From contig JAQIBZ010000283.1 in assembly GCA_027858815.1 (NCBI GenBank), positions 1-34,533 of the forward strand: a DNA stretch of 34,533 nt. The letters run 5' to 3'. The stretch's first letter is position 1. Each line of letters begins with the position of its first letter. The position numbers and the translations under genes are program-made. Positions 31,870-34,533 of the stretch are shown here, in pieces. Below the pieces are notes generated by a model. That model saw only the letters and a program-made list of their open reading frames with translations, did no database searches and was not told the DNA's origin. This DNA is from Desulfobacteraceae bacterium (lineage in GTDB: Bacteria; Desulfobacterota; Desulfobacteria; Desulfobacterales; Desulfosalsimonadaceae).

Positions 31870-31885
31870 TGCATCACGCATGCCA
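31870..31885 (-). promoter_or_regulatory. Sigma-54 (-24/-12) promoter of the decarboxylase operon
   Basis: The minus strand reads TGGCATGCGTGATGCA: GG and GC exactly 10 bases apart and 12 of 13 assessed consensus contacts close to TGGCACG-N4-TTGCA, with changes only at C->T and T->A. Transcription would begin near 31859, giving a ~100-base leader to the hpdB-like start. An enhancer-binding protein must activate it. One is encoded at 18597-19970. Confidence 0.72.
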
Positions 31886-31979
31886 AGATTTTATGCAGCA
31901 CCATTATATAAAAAATAATATATAATTTAAGGTAGTTATATGATAGGTTATGGTTTTTAGAAAAAAGAAAGGAATTCAA

Positions 31980-32029
31980 TCTTTAAAATTTCGAAGATTT
32001 GAGTTCTCAGATTTTCGAAATTTTGAAGA
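31980..32029. promoter_or_regulatory. Long inverted repeat about 95-160 bp upstream of the sigma-54 promoter; possible enhancer site
   Basis: TCTTTAAAATTTCGAAGATTTGAG (first 20: TCTTTAAAATTTCGAAGATT) and its near-perfect inverse (21 of 24 paired) are separated by two bases. Each arm contains TTCGAA. Distance and symmetry suit an upstream activator site, but the element could equally be a dispersed repeat. Confidence 0.4.
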
Positions 32030-32103
32030 TTTAAGAAACTCCAGGCGTAAAGTGCTTCTGTATTTTTGAGGGCATGGAAGTAGAACGATATAAAAAATCG
32101 TAA

Positions 32104-32204
32104 GCGTTCACAGGGCACCGCATCTGCTTTGTTCCCGGGCACTTGAAGTACGACGAGTACGTCTTCGTGTTCGGCGCCTCGCATCTGCGGCACCCTGTAA
32201 ACGC
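32104..32204. repeat. 101-bp palindromic element upstream of the decarboxylase operon
   Basis: Outer arms GCGTTCACAGGGCACCGCAT.. (32104-32127) and ..GCGGCACCCTGTAAACGC (32181-32204) are inverse copies with about four mismatches. Inside, GGGCACTTGAAGTAC and GTACGTCTTCGTGTTC pair around GACGA. The whole could fold as one long hairpin. Such non-coding palindromes are typical of miniature repeats in this bacterial group. ORFs called across it look spurious. Confidence 0.6.
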
Positions 32205-32297
32205 CTACAGAACAGCAGTTTACGAAAAATTGATAATTTCGATTCCGTGAACGGGTACAAAAAATCTGTTTTATCTGCATCACTGGTATATTTAGCG

Positions 32298-32314
32298 CCG
32301 ATTCTTTGAATCGG
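32298..32314. repeat. Perfect 7-bp hairpin CCGATTC-TTT-GAATCGG
   Basis: The small dyad in the gap between the divergent hpdB-like and nhaA genes is flanked by 'GCGC' and 'TGTCATC'. It has no T-run and is possibly an operator or the tip of a repeat relic. Confidence 0.4.
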
Positions 32315-32391
32315 TGTCATCAATGGTACATTAATTGCAATTTTTGTTCATTCAGGCGGTAAGCTAAACCAATGCTGCAATACGATTATTT

Positions 32392-32491
32392 CCTAAGTTG
32401 AGCGTATTTGATTTTGAAACTCAAAATCGGATAATATCCTTAATTTAGAATATAAAAATATTCTTTCAACATTTAAAACGCTCAATTTAGG
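32392..32491. mobile_element. 100-bp MITE-like element ending 12 bp before the nhaA ribosome site
   Basis: Terminal inverted repeats CCTAAGTTGAGCGT (32392-32405) and ACGCTCAATTTAGG (32478-32491) match at 13 of 14 positions. An internal perfect 8-bp stem GATTTTGA-AAC-TCAAAATC (32410-32428) follows the left end. It is A/T-rich and non-coding. Its right end almost touches the nhaA Shine-Dalgarno, so it probably provides the nhaA leader or promoter. Confidence 0.6.
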
Positions 32492-32513
32492 TATATGAAT
32501 TCAGGAGATGGCC

Positions 32514-33845
32514 ATGCTGGAAAACGCATTATATGTTCAAGTTTTTGTACCGTTTCGTAACTTTATTAAAAGGGAAGAATTTGCAGGTATTCTATTACTG
32601 ATATTTACGCTAATTGCTCTGGTTTGGGCAAACTCACCCTGGTATGATTTATATATAAACCTTCAGCAAATGGATGTGGCATTCCAGATCGGGACTGTGA
32701 TCGTTTCACAAACAGTGATTCACTGGATCAACGATGGGTTGATGGCAATTTTTTTTTTCGTTATCGGTCTGGAGATCAAACGGGAGATTTTGGCAGGCGC
32801 GCTCTCTTCTTTCAAGCAGGCATCCCTTCCGATTGCCGCAGCTATTGGAGGAATGATTGTCCCGGCACTTATCTACACAATTTTTAATTTTGGCAAAGCC
32901 GGCAGTCCGGGATGGGGGATTCCCATGGCTACGGATATTGCTTTTGCCCTGGGCGTTCTTTCCCTGCTTGGAAACCGGGTTCCCTTTTCATTAAAAGTTT
33001 TTCTTACAGCAGTAGCCGTTGTCGATGATATTGGAGCGGTCGTGGTGATTGCCTTTTGCTACACTTCAGAAATCGTTTGGATAAGTCTATTTGCAGGGAC
33101 CATATTTTTTTTATTGTTGATTACGCTCAACCGTATGGGCGTCAAGAACATCGCCTTCTATGGCATTTTTGGTATCTGTTTGTGGTTTTGTCTGCTCACT
33201 TCAGGTATCCATGCCACAATTGCCGGTATTTTGGCCGCTTTTACAATTCCCGTAAAAAATAAATTCTCAACCCGTTATTTTATGTTGGAAAATAAAAAAT
33301 TTATGCATGAGCTTGCCCAGTTAGACATTAGCAGTGATGACCTGCTGAACAATCGGCGTCAACACTCGATCATGTCTGAAATCGAAGCCATTTGCAGAAA
33401 AGTTGAATCTCCGCTTATCTCGACAGAACAAAGGCTTCATCCATGGGTAACCTATTTTATCATGCCCTTATTTGCCCTTGCCAATGCCGGTGTCAATCTT
33501 AACGGGGATCCGGGTACCATTGTCACCCATCCCGTATCTATCGGTATTATGGCCGGTCTTTTGCTGGGGAAACCGGTGGGAATTGTTTTAGGCGCCTGGC
33601 TGATGATCAAATTAAATATATCTTCCCTGCCGCACAGTGTTTCCTGGCGGCAGCTTTACGGTGTCAGCTGGCTTGGCGGTATTGGATTTACCATGTCCCT
33701 GTTAATCGCAAACCTTGCTTTTACGGATGTTTCCAATCTCTACTTCGCAAAAATTGGCATTCTCAGTGCTTCCATATTAGCTGCCATTACCGGATGGGTA
33801 ATACTCAGAAAAACATGCACTAGAATTAAAGGTGTCAGATCTTGA
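32514..33845 (+). CDS. nhaA: Na+/H+ antiporter NhaA
   Basis: NhaA exports Na+ in exchange for H+ across the inner membrane. The ATG at 32514 is preferred over 32508 because AGGAG (32503-32507) directly abuts the earlier ATG and gives a 6-base spacing to the later one. The 443 residues form about 12 hydrophobic segments. Family blocks are 'INDGLMAIFFFVIGLEIKRE', 'GIPMATDIAFALGVLSLLG' and 'VAVVDDIGAVVVIAF' (the ion-binding Asp pair), 'LTSGIHATIAGILAAF', and 'GVSWLGGIGFTMSLLIANLAF' (excerpted). A hydrophilic insert after the middle lengthens it compared with E. coli NhaA. The last residues 'GVRS' and stop are encoded by a dispersed repeat. Confidence 0.97.
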   Translation: MLENALYVQVFVPFRNFIKREEFAGILLLIFTLIALVWANSPWYDLYINLQQMDVAFQIGTVIVSQTVIHWINDGLMAIFFFVIGLEIKREILAGALSSFKQASLPIAAAIGGMIVPALIYTIFNFGKAGSPGWGIPMATDIAFALGVLSLLGNRVPFSLKVFLTAVAVVDDIGAVVVIAFCYTSEIVWISLFAGTIFFLLLITLNRMGVKNIAFYGIFGICLWFCLLTSGIHATIAGILAAFTIPVKNKFSTRYFMLENKKFMHELAQLDISSDDLLNNRRQHSIMSEIEAICRKVESPLISTEQRLHPWVTYFIMPLFALANAGVNLNGDPGTIVTHPVSIGIMAGLLLGKPVGIVLGAWLMIKLNISSLPHSVSWRQLYGVSWLGGIGFTMSLLIANLAFTDVSNLYFAKIGILSASILAAITGWVILRKTCTRIKGVRS

Positions 33846-33904
33846 ATTGTGAATTAATTCAACCATCGACTTGCGCCTTAATTCACAATTCAGGACCTGA
33901 CACC
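33831..33904. repeat. 74-bp hairpin of two GGTGTCA-family repeats at the end of nhaA
   Basis: GGTGTCAGATCTTGAATTGTGAATTAA (27 bp; starts at 33831) is faced by its near-exact inverse, ending CCTGACACC at 33904, with an ~19-base loop. It overlaps the nhaA stop codon. The arm is the same repeat as at 166-191 and 34172-34197 with three or four changes. It could act as a 3' mRNA hairpin; no T-run follows. Confidence 0.8.
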
Positions 33905-33912
33905 GGTTCCTC

Positions 33913-34140
33913 TCACCTTGACGTAAAATATCGCCAGATACGCATCATGGTGTCATAGGGCATCTCGAAAATAGTTGTCAAAATTCCTCTATGCTCACTT
34001 CTTTTAGTACCACCCAGCTTAAAATCTGAGTAAAACTTGTTCCCACATGAAGGACAAACCATAACCATCCCGCCGATGTGTTTAGGGACTCTTAACTGTT
34101 GGCCACATTTTGGGCATTGCTTTTCAGTGAAATCAGTCAT
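33913..34140 (-). CDS. Small zinc-ribbon protein
   Basis: The 75 residues start with a four-cysteine zinc ribbon (Cys9-x2-Cys12 ... Cys29-x2-Cys32; 'CPKCGQQLRVPKHIGGMVMVCPSC' in part), like the MJ0042/finger-type ribbons found at the N terminus of many bacterial proteins. The remaining 40 residues are charged with an amphipathic end ('YDTMMRIWRYFTSR'). No known function. It is between the nhaA repeat hairpin and the transposase remnant, and could be a short stand-alone regulator or nucleic-acid-binding protein. Confidence 0.75.
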   Translation of the reverse strand: MTDFTEKQCPKCGQQLRVPKHIGGMVMVCPSCGNKFYSDFKLGGTKRSEHRGILTTIFEMPYDTMMRIWRYFTSR

Positions 34141-34171
34141 TGTTTTAGTTGCTGCCTAATTAGTGCGACAT

Positions 34172-34197
34172 GTGGTGTCACATCTTGATTTGTGATT
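34172..34197 (+). repeat. GGTGTCA-family repeat, copy at the 3' end of the RAYT-like gene
   Basis: The 26 bp are identical, in reverse complement, to 166-191. The copy includes the stop codon and last codons of the transposase-like gene (…SQIKM, stop). Confidence 0.75.
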
Positions 34198-34533
34198 TAA
34201 TCTTATTATACAATCTTTTCAATATTTTATCATCACTCAATTTTACTCTGAAAGACGAAACATTTCTACTGACAGAAGAATAAGTGACATGGAACAGGTT
34301 GCCGATCTCCTCGTTTGTGTACACCCCATATTCCCAGATGCAATACATCAATAAATCCCTGTTTATTTTAGCCGTCCCATACATTCTTCCGGATGCAACG
34401 AATTCTTCCGGATCACAATCAAGTAGAGCAGCCGCTTTTTTAATAATGACACGAGGATCTGCGGAACGAAAGATATCCCGCTGCTGGGGCTGTTCTTTAT
34501 GCGGGGTATCCGGTAAATGGGCCCTTTTTATTT
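34178..34533 (-). CDS. C-terminal part of a REP-associated tyrosine transposase-like protein (RAYT/Y1_Tnp), cut by window edge
   Basis: The track lists 68 residues from an internal ATG, but the frame is open back to the window end: about 117 codons, reading '...RDIFRSADPRVIIKKAAALLDCDPEEF...' before 'MYGTAKINRDLLMYCIWEYGVYTNEEIGNLFHVTYSSVSR' (shortened). This is the DnaA-like helix-turn-helix tail found after the Y1 (HUH-like) transposase domain in one RAYT subgroup. The catalytic His/Tyr region lies outside the window. RAYTs are linked to short palindromic repeats, and a repeat copy overlaps its stop codon here. Confidence 0.75.
   Translation of the reverse strand, partial: IKRAHLPDTPHKEQPQQRDIFRSADPRVIIKKAAALLDCDPEEFVASGRMYGTAKINRDLLMYCIWEYGVYTNEEIGNLFHVTYSSVSRNVSSFRVKLSDDKILKRLYNKIKSQIKM

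Noticed and set aside
29249-31918. Numerous ORFs of 65-168 codons on both strands across the glycyl-radical enzyme gene
   Set aside because: All are shadows of the 904-residue frame; none has a ribosome site or family motif.
31957-32323. Two ORFs (108 and 71 aa) upstream of the decarboxylase operon
   Set aside because: They translate the arms of palindromic repeats (the runs of Arg/Thr and Glu-Asn-Leu come from the repeats) and lack start signals.

Overview
The window looks like chromosomal sequence from an anaerobic member of the Desulfobacterota, most likely a Desulfobacterales-type sulfate reducer. This rests on gene content: a tungsten-type aldehyde:ferredoxin oxidoreductase, a glycyl-radical decarboxylase with its activase, a sigma-54 activator, and a high density of dispersed palindromic repeats. 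No taxonomic marker such as a dsr or rRNA gene is present, so the assignment is inference.

Region 1 (1-10773) is an integron read outward from intI. intI (9185-10156, +) is followed with a 10-bp overlap by lexA. A perfect GAAC-N4-GTTC palindrome lies just upstream of intI, so the pair looks like a damage-responsive, self-repressed operon. On the other side of attI, seven complete cassettes and one partial cassette run on the minus strand. I delimited them by matching each cassette's R' and R'' 7-mers, which are complementary within each cassette. From attI outward they encode a TPR lipoprotein-like secreted protein, a methyltransferase, a TIR-like effector, LspA, a single 4.3-kb cassette carrying FIVE overlapping genes (membrane protein, alpha/beta hydrolase, hexapeptide acyltransferase, GT2 glycosyltransferase, B12-binding radical SAM protein), a cupin, a membrane protein, and a truncated unit at the window edge. 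The five-gene cassette is the best candidate for an undescribed system.

Region 2 (11607-18107, minus strand) holds metK and then, after a MITE, a translationally coupled operon: SET-domain protein, fold-III PLP decarboxylase, class-III aminotransferase, AOR and a MoaD-like protein. The enzymes suggest a route amino acid -> amine -> aldehyde -> acid. A sigma-54 enhancer-binding protein with a degenerate receiver domain lies divergent to metK (18597-19970).

Region 3 (20075-23904, +) is a SNF2-family ATPase paired with a SWIM zinc-finger protein.

Region 4 (24213-31885, minus) is a six-gene operon behind a convincing sigma-54 -24/-12 promoter: a glycyl-radical arylacetate decarboxylase of the 4-hydroxyphenylacetate decarboxylase type, a small Fe-S subunit with only one cluster's worth of cysteines, an MFS carrier, the activase, an ACT-domain protein and an AMP-forming acyl-CoA ligase. 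Two long hairpin elements lie upstream of its promoter.

Region 5 (32392-34533) has a MITE-like palindrome, nhaA, a zinc-ribbon protein and the 3' end of a REP-associated (RAYT-like) transposase. A 26-27 bp repeat family (GGTGTCA...) ends three different reading frames, at both edges of the window and at the end of nhaA.
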